Shown here: piece by piece, positions 41,212-50,863 of the stretch
How the letters are laid out: every line of letters begins with the position of its first letter
Numbering within the stretch: position 1 is the first letter of the stretch
Origin: Ruegeria sp. THAF57
GTDB lineage: Bacteria; Pseudomonadota; Alphaproteobacteria; Rhodobacterales; Rhodobacteraceae
Direction of reading: 5' to 3'
DNA length: 64,000 bases
Assembly: GCF_903914075.1 (NCBI RefSeq)
Contig: NZ_CAIWNQ010000003.1
Location: forward strand, 372,001 to 436,000
Position numbers and translations under genes: made by a program
The notes under the pieces: generated by a model
What the model saw: only the letters and a program-made list of their open reading frames with translations
Told to the model about the DNA's origin: nothing
Databases searched by the model: none

Positions 41212-42321
41212 ATGAACTCAATCAGGAAAGTTGTCGGAACTACGTTTTTAGCAGTAACGGCTACTGCAATTTCGGGATCGGTATATGCGCAAGAGCGCGT
41301 GTTGAAGGTTACGAATTGGGGAGAGTACATCGCTGAAGACACAATCGAGAACTTCGAAAAAGAATTCGGTATCAAAGTTATTTACGATCCGTATGACTCT
41401 GCCGAAGCAATTGATGCCAAGCTACTGGCTGGAAATAGCGGATATGATGTGGTTAGTCATGCCGGTAGCGATACAGCTCGGCTGATCAAGGCAGGTATTG
41501 TTGCCCCGCTCGATATGTCGAAGCTGGACAACATAAAGCACATTGATCCGGCTATTATGGAACAGCTGGCAAGTGAGTGGGATCCAGGCAACCAGCATTT
41601 CATTCCGTACATGTGGGGAACGCACGGCGTCACGTACAACGAAGAATTGGTGAAAGAGACTTATCCTGATGCCCCCATTGGCTCGATGGATATGGTGTTC
41701 GATCCCGTGCACATGAAAGAGTTGGCCAAGTGTGGCGTTTCATTCCTGGATTCACCGGGCGACATAATACCAATGGCTTTGGCGCATATGGGTTTGGACG
41801 CGAACTCCACAAACAAGGAAGACTATGAGAAGGTTGGGGCGATGCTGGCGGAAATTAGGCCGTACATCAAAACCTTCGACAATTATGCGTATCAGAGGAT
41901 GCCTCAGAAAGAGTTCTGTGTCTCAACCACTTGGGGCCCGGATGGACTACTTGCGATGTCAGGCGCGGCTGAAGCCAACACTGGTGTCGTGCTAGACTTC
42001 TTCCTGCCCGAAGGTGATCGCACGGCGCAGTTGTGGATAGATGGTTGGTTGATCCCAGAGGACGCGGCCAACAAAGAAGACGCTCATCTTTTCTTGAATT
42101 ACATGATGCGACCTGAAGTTGCAGCGAATGATAGCAACTTCACCTGGTATGCGACCGCAAACCTAACGGCCAAGCCGATGGTAGATGAGGCTGTCACCAC
42201 CAGCCCGGCAGCTTTCCCGACATCAGATCAGGTTGCCAAGATGTACACGACTGCCGTTCTCCCTCCCAAGGTCGAGCGTTTGCAGACACGTACCTGGACT
42301 GACTTTAAAGCCGGTAATTAA
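41212..42321 (+). CDS. Polyamine-type ABC transporter substrate-binding protein (PotF-like)
   Basis: A 369-residue periplasmic binding protein with a signal peptide (MNSIRKVVGTTFLAVTATAISGSVYAQ). The mature start VLKVTNWGEYIAEDTIENFEKEFGIKV and the motif VSHAGSDTARLIKAG are typical of PotD/PotF, which bind polyamines through aromatic and acidic residues. Variants of this family in alphaproteobacteria also carry betaines and opine-like amines, so the ligand is not certain. GGGAGAGG precedes the ATG at 41212. It heads an operon with an ATPase, two permeases and a TetR gene. A paired-Cys pattern (ELAKCGVSF and QKEFCVSTT) is present. Confidence 0.93.
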   Translation: MNSIRKVVGTTFLAVTATAISGSVYAQERVLKVTNWGEYIAEDTIENFEKEFGIKVIYDPYDSAEAIDAKLLAGNSGYDVVSHAGSDTARLIKAGIVAPLDMSKLDNIKHIDPAIMEQLASEWDPGNQHFIPYMWGTHGVTYNEELVKETYPDAPIGSMDMVFDPVHMKELAKCGVSFLDSPGDIIPMALAHMGLDANSTNKEDYEKVGAMLAEIRPYIKTFDNYAYQRMPQKEFCVSTTWGPDGLLAMSGAAEANTGVVLDFFLPEGDRTAQLWIDGWLIPEDAANKEDAHLFLNYMMRPEVAANDSNFTWYATANLTAKPMVDEAVTTSPAAFPTSDQVAKMYTTAVLPPKVERLQTRTWTDFKAGN

Positions 42322-42408
42322 TCCACTCACGCTGGCAAGTGCAGTAGCGAACCCCATTGGATCGCTACTGCACCTTCGAATCCATATTGGCAGACTGCGA
42401 GGCCCAAA

Positions 42409-43551
42409 TTGACTGTTTCTGCAACCGTCAGTGCCGCACCTTGGCTCGAGCAAGAAGAGCAACAACCCTTGGTTCAAATCAGAGGTGTAACCAAGAAATA
42501 CGGTGAAGTGACAGCCGTCGATAACGTCGATCTGGATATCTACAAGGGAGAACTGTTCTGCCTTTTGGGTGGATCAGGGTGCGGAAAGTCGACATTGCTT
42601 CGAATGCTTGCGGGATTTGAGGATTTGAACGCGGGCACGATCACCATCGACGGCGTTGATATGGCCGATGTGCCGGCCTACGAACGTCCGACGAACATGA
42701 TGTTCCAAAGCTATGCGTTGTTTCCGCATATGACCGTAGAAAAGAATGTGGCTTTCGGGTTGGAGCAAGACCACGTCCCGAAGTTCGACATAGCGGACAG
42801 GGTTCACGAGATTCTCAAGCTCGTTGAACTGGAAGATTTCAAAAAGAGAAAACCGAAGCAATTGTCTGGTGGACAACGGCAGCGCGTCGCGCTGGCGCGG
42901 GCTCTTGTCAAACGGCCCAAGCTTCTTCTCCTGGACGAACCCCTGGCCGCGCTTGACAAGAAGCTGCGCAAGCAAACACAGTTTGAACTTGCCAACATTC
43001 AGGACAAAGTCGGTGTCACGTTTATTGTTGTGACCCACGATCAGGAAGAAGCGATGACCTTGTCGTCGCGAATGGCAGTAATGGACGCTGGTCGCTTCAA
43101 GCAGATTGGCACACCGACAGAGATCTATGAGTTCCCTGAGTCCCGCTTTGTCGCTGACTTTATTGGGTCAGCAAACATTTTCGAGGGTAGGGTCATCGAG
43201 GATGGCGCGGATCACGTTCGGGTCGAGACCGAGTTCTGCGAAGTATTCATTGATCATGGTCATTCGGTAAAGGAAGGCAGCAAAATTTGGGTCGCTTTGA
43301 GGCCCGAGAAAATTCGCCTCGATAAAGCGGATGCGGCCACTGAGGGCGCTAATCAGACATCGGCTGTCATTGACGACGTGGGGTATTTGGGAGAGACGTC
43401 AATTTATAAGGTAAGGCTGCCCAATGGCGAAGTCTTCGACGTTACAATGCCCAACCAGTCTCGCCCGACTCATGCCACTACGCGGCTAACTTGGGAGGAC
43501 AAGGTGAATATCAGCTGGGATCCGTCTAGTGCGATGTTGCTACACTCATGA
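42409..43551 (+). CDS. Polyamine-type ABC transporter ATPase (PotA/PotG-like)
   Basis: A 380-residue ABC ATPase that drives import. It has Walker A GGSGCGKST (54-62), Q-loop FQSYALFPHM, signature LSGGQRQRVALARAL, Walker B LLLLDEPLAALD and the switch His in VTHDQEEAM. A C-terminal TOBE-type domain (from about residue 245, NIFEGRVIEDG onwards) is normal for the PotA/UgpC group. Start is a TTG at 42409 with GAGG six bases upstream (42399-42402); no nearer ATG gives the N-terminal strand. The gene is 87 bp after the binding protein and overlaps the next permease by four bases. Confidence 0.93.
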   Translation: MTVSATVSAAPWLEQEEQQPLVQIRGVTKKYGEVTAVDNVDLDIYKGELFCLLGGSGCGKSTLLRMLAGFEDLNAGTITIDGVDMADVPAYERPTNMMFQSYALFPHMTVEKNVAFGLEQDHVPKFDIADRVHEILKLVELEDFKKRKPKQLSGGQRQRVALARALVKRPKLLLLDEPLAALDKKLRKQTQFELANIQDKVGVTFIVVTHDQEEAMTLSSRMAVMDAGRFKQIGTPTEIYEFPESRFVADFIGSANIFEGRVIEDGADHVRVETEFCEVFIDHGHSVKEGSKIWVALRPEKIRLDKADAATEGANQTSAVIDDVGYLGETSIYKVRLPNGEVFDVTMPNQSRPTHATTRLTWEDKVNISWDPSSAMLLHS

Positions 43552-44510
43552 CGGATTTTACGGACGATATGTCTGAACCGCTTCAGGGTGAACGACAATC
43601 AATGCTCCGTCTGGTAATGCGGCGCATACAAAGCAAATGGCGTCAGATCGTTACCGTCATACCGTTCTTCTGGCTGCTGGTTTTCTTTCTGGCGCCGTTC
43701 TTTATCGTTGCGAAAATAAGTTTGGCCGAACTTGCTATCGCCAGCCCTCCATTCACCAGTTTAATTGAGTGGACGGATAGCGGAATAGTTACCATCCGAC
43801 TGGTGTTTGACAATTTTGTCTACATCTGGGAAGACAGCCTGTACTTTGATACCTACGTCAATTCACTAAAAATTTCAGTGACTTCGACGTTCCTTTGCCT
43901 CGTCTTCGGTTACCCCATTGCATATGCAATTGTGCGATCCGGGCCTGTCGCTAAGCCGCTGTTGCTGTTTGCAATTATCCTTCCGTTTTGGACGTCCTTC
44001 TTATTGCGGGTCTATTCTTGGATGGGGTTGCTTGCAGATCAAGGCACGATCAACAATCTTCTGATCGCGCTTGGCATAATCGACGAGCCGATCCGCATGT
44101 TGTACACGGAATTCGCCGTCTATATCGGCATCGTCTATACCTATATGCCGTTCATGATCCTACCGCTTTACGCGAATATGGAGAAGCTGGACAACAGCCT
44201 GAATGAAGCGGCCGCCGACCTTGGATCCAAGCCCACGAATACATTCTTCAAAATTACGCTTCCGTTGACGATGCCCGGAATTGTCGCTGGTTCGCTTTTG
44301 GTCTTTATCCCTGCGACCGGCGAATACGTTATCCCCGATCTGCTGGGTGGCGGAAACGTGCAGATGATTGGTCGTGTTCTTTACAACGAGTTCTCTAGAA
44401 ACAGTGATTGGCCAGTTGCTGCCGCTGTGGCGATTGTTCTTCTGTTCATTCTGGTACTGCCCATCATGGTCTTCCAGCACTACCAAGGCAAAGCGGCGGA
44501 GGAGCAATAA
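43548..44510 (+). CDS. Polyamine-type ABC transporter permease (PotB/PotH-like)
   Basis: A 320-residue inner-membrane permease with about six to seven hydrophobic segments, the first at about 40-62. The EAA loop that docks on the ATPase is NEAAADLGSKPTNTFFKITLPLTMPGIVAG (quoted in part: EAAADLGSKPTNTFF), about 40% of the way from the C-terminus as expected. The N-terminal extension of about 35 polar residues is longer than in Escherichia coli PotB. It overlaps the ATPase gene by four bases and abuts the next permease gene with no gap, so all four proteins are made together. Confidence 0.93.
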   Translation: MTDFTDDMSEPLQGERQSMLRLVMRRIQSKWRQIVTVIPFFWLLVFFLAPFFIVAKISLAELAIASPPFTSLIEWTDSGIVTIRLVFDNFVYIWEDSLYFDTYVNSLKISVTSTFLCLVFGYPIAYAIVRSGPVAKPLLLFAIILPFWTSFLLRVYSWMGLLADQGTINNLLIALGIIDEPIRMLYTEFAVYIGIVYTYMPFMILPLYANMEKLDNSLNEAAADLGSKPTNTFFKITLPLTMPGIVAGSLLVFIPATGEYVIPDLLGGGNVQMIGRVLYNEFSRNSDWPVAAAVAIVLLFILVLPIMVFQHYQGKAAEEQ

Positions 44511-45353
44511 ATGTACGGTAAACGCTCCCGTTTTTTGACCATCATGCTGACCTTGGGACTGGCGTTTTTTTATATCCCGATGATCTTGTTGGTCATCTAT
44601 TCTTTCAACTACTCCAAACTGGTACCGGTTTGGGGTGGGTGGTCCTTGCGCTGGTACAAGGAGCTTTTTCAATCTGCCGAAGTCTGGAGTGCTGTTTCGC
44701 TCAGTCTTCAGATTGCCGTTGTCAACGCTACTTTTGCCACGGCGCTTGGCACCTTGGCAGGTCTGGCTATGGTGCGCTTTGGACGGTTCAAGGGGCGGAC
44801 CTTGTTCGGTGGCATGTTGGTTGCTCCTTTGGTTATGCCCGAGGTGATTACCGGATTGTCCTTGCTGGTTTTCTTTATTTCTCTGAACCAACTGATCGGC
44901 TGGCCTGCCGAGCGTGGTTTTGCGACGATTACGATCGCGCATATCACTTTTTCCATGGCCTATGTGGCAGTGACAATTCAGGCACGCTTAACCGGTGTGG
45001 GGCAAACACTGGAAGAAGCGGCCGCCGATCTTGGCGCAAAACCGTTCAAAGTTTTGACGGCCATCACGATCCCACAGCTGACGCCGGCATTAATTTCAGG
45101 ATGGTTGCTGGCCTTTACGCTGTCTCTCGATGATTTGGTCATAGCAAGTTTTGTTACTGGTCCGGGCGCAAATACCTTGCCAATTTTGATCTTTTCGCGC
45201 ATTCGACTGGGCCTCAGGCCGGACATTAACGCGCTAGCGACCATCATGATTCTTGTAATTGCGATTTGTGTTGCTATTGCAGCGATCATTATGTTCCGGC
45301 AACAAAGAGCGGATCTGCTGGACAGGCAAATGGCTGAGCGAGAGGAGAGTTAA
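44511..45353 (+). CDS. Polyamine-type ABC transporter permease (PotC/PotI-like)
   Basis: A 280-residue second permease with six hydrophobic segments and the docking loop EEAAADLGAKPFKVLTAIT near residue 165-185. The MYGKRSRFLTIMLTLGLAFFY N-terminus and late LDDLVIASFVTGPGANTLP segment are characteristic of PotC/PotI. Its ATG directly follows the stop of the previous gene. It ends at 45353, and a TTG start of a TetR gene lies two bases further, preceded by GAGGAGA inside the end of this gene, so the regulator is made from the same mRNA. Confidence 0.93.
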   Translation: MYGKRSRFLTIMLTLGLAFFYIPMILLVIYSFNYSKLVPVWGGWSLRWYKELFQSAEVWSAVSLSLQIAVVNATFATALGTLAGLAMVRFGRFKGRTLFGGMLVAPLVMPEVITGLSLLVFFISLNQLIGWPAERGFATITIAHITFSMAYVAVTIQARLTGVGQTLEEAAADLGAKPFKVLTAITIPQLTPALISGWLLAFTLSLDDLVIASFVTGPGANTLPILIFSRIRLGLRPDINALATIMILVIAICVAIAAIIMFRQQRADLLDRQMAEREES

Positions 45354-45354
45354 A

Positions 45355-45987
45355 TTGGAGACGCATGAGCTTCAAAAAAAACGACGTACCGAACCTCCTG
45401 AAGTTCGTCGCTTGCAGTTGATCATGGCCGCCATAGACTCGATCTCGAAACGCGGGTTTTCTGACACGACGCTTAAACACGTGACAGAAACAGCCAATCT
45501 GTCCCATGGCGTGGTGAATTATCACTTCGACAGCAAGGAAGCACTATATGATGCTGCGCTGGGTTTTCTTGCACAAGAACACTATGAGAATTGGCTAAAG
45601 TCTTACGACGCTGCGGAACCTACAGCCGCACATAGGCTGGCGGCTATCATTCGAGCAGATTTTGACAAAAGCATCTGCACTCATAAGCGCTTGGCTGTCT
45701 GGTTCGCTTTCTGGGGTCAAGCAAAGTATCGTCCTAATTATTTGAAAATACATAATAAATACGATAACGAAAGATACGAGCGAATTCTGGAGCTGTGTGG
45801 TGAGTTGATCGCCGACGGTGGTTACGACGATCTTGATCCAGAAAAAACAGCCCGGGCAGTAGAGGCGATGTCAGATGGGGCTTGGCTCAGCCTGATGTTG
45901 TACCCCAAAGTGGCCGATCGTCGGGAATTCAGGGATGTTTGCATGCTTTCGCTGTCGCGGTTTTTCCCAAAACACTTTCCGGTCTAA
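45355..45987 (+). CDS. TetR/BetI-like transcriptional regulator 1
   Basis: A 210-residue TetR regulator. The N-terminal helix-turn-helix spans about residues 35-55 (TTLKHVTETANLSHGVVNYH), and the C-terminal part resembles BetI (THKRLAVWFAFWGQAKYRP), the choline-sensing repressor of glycine betaine genes. The start is TTG at 45355, with GAGGAGA inside the previous gene; an ATG far upstream at 45259 would overlap potC. It is closely similar to the regulator at 59.2 kb, and both may bind the TGAATGATCATTCA palindrome. Being last in the importer operon suggests feedback control. Confidence 0.88.
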   Translation: METHELQKKRRTEPPEVRRLQLIMAAIDSISKRGFSDTTLKHVTETANLSHGVVNYHFDSKEALYDAALGFLAQEHYENWLKSYDAAEPTAAHRLAAIIRADFDKSICTHKRLAVWFAFWGQAKYRPNYLKIHNKYDNERYERILELCGELIADGGYDDLDPEKTARAVEAMSDGAWLSLMLYPKVADRREFRDVCMLSLSRFFPKHFPV

Positions 45988-46009
45988 GGGAAAACAACGA
46001 ACGGGGGCT

Positions 46010-48469
46010 TCAGCACCTTATCTTGTGCATTCCGGGGTCATAGAGCGGTTTTAACGAGGCGGTCGCATCGTACTTCTCGTCTGCGATTTCGATCTGCCAA
46101 TACCCCGATGCGATTAAGTCTGCAGTCAACGGCTCGTCAGCCTCTGCAAAGCCAATACCTACGGCTGCGCCGAGAGTGTGCCCATACCCACCAACTTGAA
46201 TGTAACCGACTTCCTTGCCGTTTAGATAAATCATCTCGTTGCCGTACATGAGAGGCTCTGGGTCTTTTAGCAGGAACTGCAACATCCGGTTGTTGGGCGT
46301 GCCTTTCGCCTTGATCGCGGCCAGTGCGTCCCTACCGATGAAGCCACCGGGCTTGTCCAGTTTGATGGCAAAGCCAAGCCCGGCCTCAATCGGGTTGTCC
46401 GTGTTATCCACGTCAATTCCGAAATCACGGTACGCCTTCTCGAGTCGTAGGGAGTTAAGGGTTTGCATCCCGGCATTGCGAACGCCCAGATCTCGACCTG
46501 CTTCCATAATCAGATCGTAGGTCTGCACGGCCTGAGTAGCCGGTACGTGAAGTTCCCAGCCGAGTTCTCCAATAAACGTCACGCGATAAGCCATGACTAC
46601 GGCGTACCCGATGTCGATTTCACGCGCCGTCATGAAGGGAAAACCTTCGTCAGACAAATCAGCTCCGGATATTCTGCTCAATAGCTCACGCGACTTTGGG
46701 CCGTGAACGTTGATTTGGCAGCGCGCTGCAGTGATGTCTGTGATAACTACGTTCTCATCGTCCAGAATGTGCCGTCGCATGCGCATTTCTGTATGACCCG
46801 CCGAGTTTTCCCCCACGATGACCCAATATTTCTGATCGGATAGTCGGGTAACTGTAAGGTCAGCCTCAAACCCACCTCGTTCATTTACCCAGGCTGTGTA
46901 GACGACGCGACCGGGTTCAACATCAACGTCATTGCAAGAAAGGCGAGAGAGAAGGGCGCATGCATCCGGTCCTTCGACGCTGAAACACGCCATTGATGTC
47001 ATGTCCATTACGACGACATCCTCGCGTGCTGCCCGGTGTTCATCAGCGTGCCATTCAAACCAATTTTGGCGATACCAACTGTATTTCTCGATCTTGGCCT
47101 CTTCGGGAGTCGGAGCAAACCAATCAGGTTGCTCCCAACCATTTCCCTCGCCAAAGAAGGCTCCGGCCTCTTTGAGGCGGTCATAAAGCACTGAGCGCTT
47201 AACGTTCCTGGCCGTTTTGTAGTTCTCATTGTGGTAGTGCTGGCCAAAGAGCTTTCCAAGCAACTCAGGTGTTCTGTCGCGTCGAAAAGCCGGTGTCGCC
47301 ATTTCACGGGAGAAGCGATTGACGTTGATGCCGGTGACATCGATTGGCGGCAAGCCGTCCACGATCCAATGAGCCAGCACCATTCCTGTGCCTGCACCGT
47401 TCAGAATGCCAAGTGAGTTCATCCCACAGGCAACCCAAAGATTGCGAAGTTCAGGCGTCGGGCCAACAAGCGGCGCAAGATCAGGCGTAAAGCTTTCTGG
47501 TCCGCAGAATAGTTTTTTTACGCCGTAGTTCATGGCGTCAGGCACGCGTGAATAGGCTTTCTCTAGATCGGGCCCAACACGTTCCCAATCTGGCTCGATC
47601 TCTCCAAATTGCCATTCATCCGGGATACCATCGACTTTCCAAGCCGCAGCGCCGGGTTCAAAAAGCCCCAACATCATCCCGCCGACTTCTTCACGGTAAT
47701 ACGTGTATGTGGAAGGGTCTTCGAGAACAGGTAGGTCGCGTGGCAGTCCTGGGATGCTATCTGTGATCAGATAGTAATGTTCAGCCGCCTGGAGGGGCAG
47801 GTTTACACCGTGTCTGGCGCCCAGCTGGCGAGACCACATACCACCACAGATCACGACGTTTTCGGCTGTTATGGTGTGACCACTTGCGGTGCGGACCCCT
47901 GTCGCGGTGCCGTTTCTGGCCAAAATCTCTTCGACCCGCACACCTTCGTAGAAACGTGCGCCTCTGTTTTTGGCTCCCTTGGTCAAAGACATGGTCACGT
48001 CCACAGGGTTAGCCCGCCCGTCCTCCGGAATCAGGAATGCTCCGACGACGTCTGACAGGTCCCCAATAGGGAACATATCCTGCGCTTCTTTTACTGAGAC
48101 TTCGTGGTTGTTTATTCCAAAACGCCGCATGAAGGCTGCGACGCGCCGCATCTCATGCAGGCGTTCTTCGTTGGTTGCGATCTGCAGATACCCAACGTCG
48201 CGGAAGCCTGTGGAAATACCGGTTTCCTTCTCTAGGTTTGCATAAAGGTCTCGACCGTGCGTGTAGATGGCGCACTCAGCTTCCGACTTGAGAAGGCCGG
48301 CTACAATCAGGCCTGCTGCGTGCCAAGTGGTTCCTGATGTCAGTTGCCCCTGTTCCAATACCACAACATCGGTATGGCCGAGCCTAGTCAGGTGGTACGC
48401 TGTGTTCGCGCCGATAGACCCTCCACCAATAATCACGGTTTGAACATGCGTCGGTAGAGTGTCAGTCAT
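46010..48469 (-). CDS. Dimethylglycine/sarcosine dehydrogenase-like flavoprotein
   Basis: An 819-residue two-part enzyme: an N-terminal FAD domain (VIIGGGSIGANTAYHL) with the TTWHAAG motif whose His at residue 50 carries covalent FAD, and a C-terminal tetrahydrofolate-binding GcvT-like half (from about residue 430) that accepts the released formaldehyde as methylene-THF. This is the arrangement of dimethylglycine and sarcosine dehydrogenases, but the exact N-methyl substrate is not decided by motifs. It is divergent from a methyltransferase gene, and the perfect operator at 48535-48552 lies between them. It is a single-gene unit on its strand. Confidence 0.9.
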   Translation of the reverse strand: MTDTLPTHVQTVIIGGGSIGANTAYHLTRLGHTDVVVLEQGQLTSGTTWHAAGLIVAGLLKSEAECAIYTHGRDLYANLEKETGISTGFRDVGYLQIATNEERLHEMRRVAAFMRRFGINNHEVSVKEAQDMFPIGDLSDVVGAFLIPEDGRANPVDVTMSLTKGAKNRGARFYEGVRVEEILARNGTATGVRTASGHTITAENVVICGGMWSRQLGARHGVNLPLQAAEHYYLITDSIPGLPRDLPVLEDPSTYTYYREEVGGMMLGLFEPGAAAWKVDGIPDEWQFGEIEPDWERVGPDLEKAYSRVPDAMNYGVKKLFCGPESFTPDLAPLVGPTPELRNLWVACGMNSLGILNGAGTGMVLAHWIVDGLPPIDVTGINVNRFSREMATPAFRRDRTPELLGKLFGQHYHNENYKTARNVKRSVLYDRLKEAGAFFGEGNGWEQPDWFAPTPEEAKIEKYSWYRQNWFEWHADEHRAAREDVVVMDMTSMACFSVEGPDACALLSRLSCNDVDVEPGRVVYTAWVNERGGFEADLTVTRLSDQKYWVIVGENSAGHTEMRMRRHILDDENVVITDITAARCQINVHGPKSRELLSRISGADLSDEGFPFMTAREIDIGYAVVMAYRVTFIGELGWELHVPATQAVQTYDLIMEAGRDLGVRNAGMQTLNSLRLEKAYRDFGIDVDNTDNPIEAGLGFAIKLDKPGGFIGRDALAAIKAKGTPNNRMLQFLLKDPEPLMYGNEMIYLNGKEVGYIQVGGYGHTLGAAVGIGFAEADEPLTADLIASGYWQIEIADEKYDATASLKPLYDPGMHKIRC

Positions 48470-48534
48470 TGCGACAGAATCCTTTTCTGGCGTTCCTTCC
48501 TCCGGATATCAGTCAATTTGTTCTATGTCTACTG

Positions 48535-48552
48535 ACTGAATGATCATTCAGT
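48535..48552. promoter_or_regulatory. Palindromic operator ACTGAATGATCATTCAGT (copy 2)
   Basis: A perfect 18-bp palindrome 66 bp upstream of the dehydrogenase start (48469) and 106 bp upstream of the divergent methyltransferase start (48658). It shares the core TGAATGATCATTCA with copies at 40890 and 59133. Confidence 0.8.
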
Positions 48553-48657
48553 AACGGTCAATTACCTGGTCTGAGATTTTTGTAATAAAGCTTGTCTGCG
48601 CAGGGAGAAAAGGCTTCACTACAGTGATTGACTGACAATCAAATGCGGGGAAATCCT

Positions 48658-49437
48658 ATGTCAGACGAAGTCCTATATGACCGACAGGTTATTGCCTTTT
48701 TGGAAGAGCTTTGGGGCGAGGGTTTTCTTTCGCCTGGGGGTCCTGAAGAAGTCGCTCGAGTTGTTGAGGGGATTGGTCTGAAAGACAAGCATATCCTTGA
48801 CATTGGCTGTGGATCTGGGGCCATCGCGGTGTTGATGGCAAAGGAGTTTGGTGCCGCTAGGGTAACGGGAATTGATGTAGAGGCTCCAGTTTGCGCGGCT
48901 GCGAGAGAGCGAGTTGGGCAGGTGGGGCTGGAAGGAAAGGTCGAAATCCTAGAAGTCACCCCGGGGCCAATGCCCTTCGAAGACGGTACTTTTGATGTTG
49001 TGTTTTCGAAAGATTCGATCATCCACATCCCTGACAAGGTGGCGATGGCTGCGGAGGCCCACCGTGTACTGAAACCAGGCGGTCATTTTGCTGCTTCTGA
49101 CTGGCTGACCAATCACGACGGGAAAATGTCACCGGAAATGGCGCACTACGTAAAGATGGAAGCCCTGGAGTTTCAGATGGCGTCGCCCTCTAAGTATCGC
49201 GCGGCTATGGAGTTAGCTGGCTTTGAAGACGTTGAGTTAGTCAATCGCAACCCTTGGTATGCACAGGTTTCTGCTGCGGAGCTTGAAGATCTGACTGGGC
49301 CAAACCGAGTTGACTGGGAAGCCCGGCATGGTGCGGAATTTATCGAACATCAGATCGAGATCTGGGACGCTATGCAGCCCGTGTTGAAAACCGGAGAGCA
49401 CTGCCCACATCACATCCGGGGCCGCAAACCAGCCTAA
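48658..49437 (+). CDS. SAM-dependent methyltransferase, phosphoethanolamine N-methyltransferase-like
   Basis: A 259-residue class I methyltransferase. Motif I is ILDIGCGSGAIAVLMAKEF (about 45-63), with VTGIDVEAPVC closing strand 2. The FSKDSIIHIPDK segment and RVLKPGGHFAASDWL resemble plant, protist and bacterial phosphoethanolamine N-methyltransferases and glycine betaine-forming methyltransferases. In a locus that otherwise removes methyl groups, a methyltransferase may instead transfer the methyl to a recycled acceptor, or make the substrate. GGGGA precedes the ATG at 48658; the frame extends to 48628. Convergent with the class III aminotransferase gene. Confidence 0.82.
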   Translation: MSDEVLYDRQVIAFLEELWGEGFLSPGGPEEVARVVEGIGLKDKHILDIGCGSGAIAVLMAKEFGAARVTGIDVEAPVCAAARERVGQVGLEGKVEILEVTPGPMPFEDGTFDVVFSKDSIIHIPDKVAMAAEAHRVLKPGGHFAASDWLTNHDGKMSPEMAHYVKMEALEFQMASPSKYRAAMELAGFEDVELVNRNPWYAQVSAAELEDLTGPNRVDWEARHGAEFIEHQIEIWDAMQPVLKTGEHCPHHIRGRKPA

Positions 49438-49470
49438 ACTGACTGGTGCCTTGTCGCCGCGTGATGACTG

Positions 49471-50850
49471 TTATGCGTCGTAGTCCTTGCTAACTTGCAC
49501 CATACCAGCCTCCATGATGTCGAACATTTCGTCTATCTGCGACGGAGTTATGATCAGAGGGGGCGAGAACACAGCCATGTTTCCAAATGGGCGCAAGAGC
49601 AGTCCCATCTCCTCGCAGGCATCGTCTAGTTTCTGCCCAAACTTAACATGCGCTTCGTAGCTCTCGACCTTCAGGCCGGGGCGACATTCTATGCATCCCA
49701 GCAGTCCGTCACCGCGCACATCCCCAACGATTGGAAACTTCTCCTTGATTTGATGTAGGCGCTTTTGGAAATGAGGTGTAACACGTTGAACGTGTCCCAG
49801 AATATCCTCGCTCTCCATGATTTCGATGTTTTTGATTGCAGCCGCGCAGCTAACAGGGTGCCCGGAGTATGTGTAGCCGTTGTAGAAAACATCGTCGCCC
49901 GGTGCTTCGGCAATTCGTTTCATTACAGCGTCTGAGATGATACAGGCACCCAGGGGCAGATAGCCCGAGGTTAAACCCTTTGCGCAGGTAATAATGTCGG
50001 GGACGATGCCAAAGACGTCTTCTGAAGCGAACCAGTGTCCCAACCTACCAAAGCCAGTAACGACTTCATCCGAAATGTACAAAATGTCATTTGCCCGGCA
50101 AATTTCGAGCGTGCGCTTGTGATAACCCGGAGGTGGGACGATCACACCACCCGAACACAGGATCGGTTCCGCGATAAAGGCGGCAATACGTTCGGCGCCA
50201 ACGTCCTCAATCAGGTTCTCAAGGTCGGCGACTTTGGCGTCGCACCAAGCATCAACACTCATGCCTTCTGGCCGGCGGTAGGGATTTACGTCGGGCAGAA
50301 AACGCACCAGATCCTGAGCTTTCTCAAAGCTTGTTTCGAAACGTTCTTTCCCGGTGACAGTGGCGGCGAGAAACGTCGATCCGTGATAGCCTTTTTCCCG
50401 ACCGATCACGATCCTCTTCTCAGGTCGACCAAGCCGTTTGTTCATGAACAGTGCGGTCCGCAGGGCGGTATCAACAGCCGTAGACCCACCGGTCGTGAAG
50501 TGCACAGTGTTCAGATCGCCGGGCGTGCGTTCTGCGATCATGCGCGCCAAAACGGCCGCGGGTTCAGTCGTAAACGACCACGGCGATGCGTAAGGCATCT
50601 TCATTACCTGCTGGGAAATGGTATCGGCCATCTCTTGACGCCCGTATCCGATCTGTGTGCACCACATACCGCCGGGGCCATCAATATATCGCTTCCCGGC
50701 AGCATCCCAAAGGTAGATACCATCCGCTGTATTTACTCGCATGTACTCGTCGGATCCAAAGCCCTCGGTTCCGGCCCAAGGATGTAGGTGATGGTCGCGA
50801 TCCCAAGCAACAAGGTCGCCGTCGGTTGGTGTATTACCTAGGGTGTTCAC
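49471..50850 (-). CDS. Class III PLP-dependent aminotransferase
   Basis: A 459-residue omega-type aminotransferase. The PLP lysine is in DIITCAKGLTSGYLPLGA, preceded by the EPILCSGGVIVPP region and the LYISDEVVTGFGRLGHW Asp that contacts the pyridine N. This family transfers terminal amino groups of beta-alanine, taurine, GABA or diamines to pyruvate or 2-oxoglutarate. It is the last gene in a four-gene run; the GTG at 50850 with AAAGGAG upstream is preferred to an ATG at 50889, which would overlap the previous gene. In this locus it could remove the last amino group after demethylation. Confidence 0.87.
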   Translation of the reverse strand: MNTLGNTPTDGDLVAWDRDHHLHPWAGTEGFGSDEYMRVNTADGIYLWDAAGKRYIDGPGGMWCTQIGYGRQEMADTISQQVMKMPYASPWSFTTEPAAVLARMIAERTPGDLNTVHFTTGGSTAVDTALRTALFMNKRLGRPEKRIVIGREKGYHGSTFLAATVTGKERFETSFEKAQDLVRFLPDVNPYRRPEGMSVDAWCDAKVADLENLIEDVGAERIAAFIAEPILCSGGVIVPPPGYHKRTLEICRANDILYISDEVVTGFGRLGHWFASEDVFGIVPDIITCAKGLTSGYLPLGACIISDAVMKRIAEAPGDDVFYNGYTYSGHPVSCAAAIKNIEIMESEDILGHVQRVTPHFQKRLHQIKEKFPIVGDVRGDGLLGCIECRPGLKVESYEAHVKFGQKLDDACEEMGLLLRPFGNMAVFSPPLIITPSQIDEMFDIMEAGMVQVSKDYDA

Positions 50851-50863
50851 GTCTGCTTCTCCT

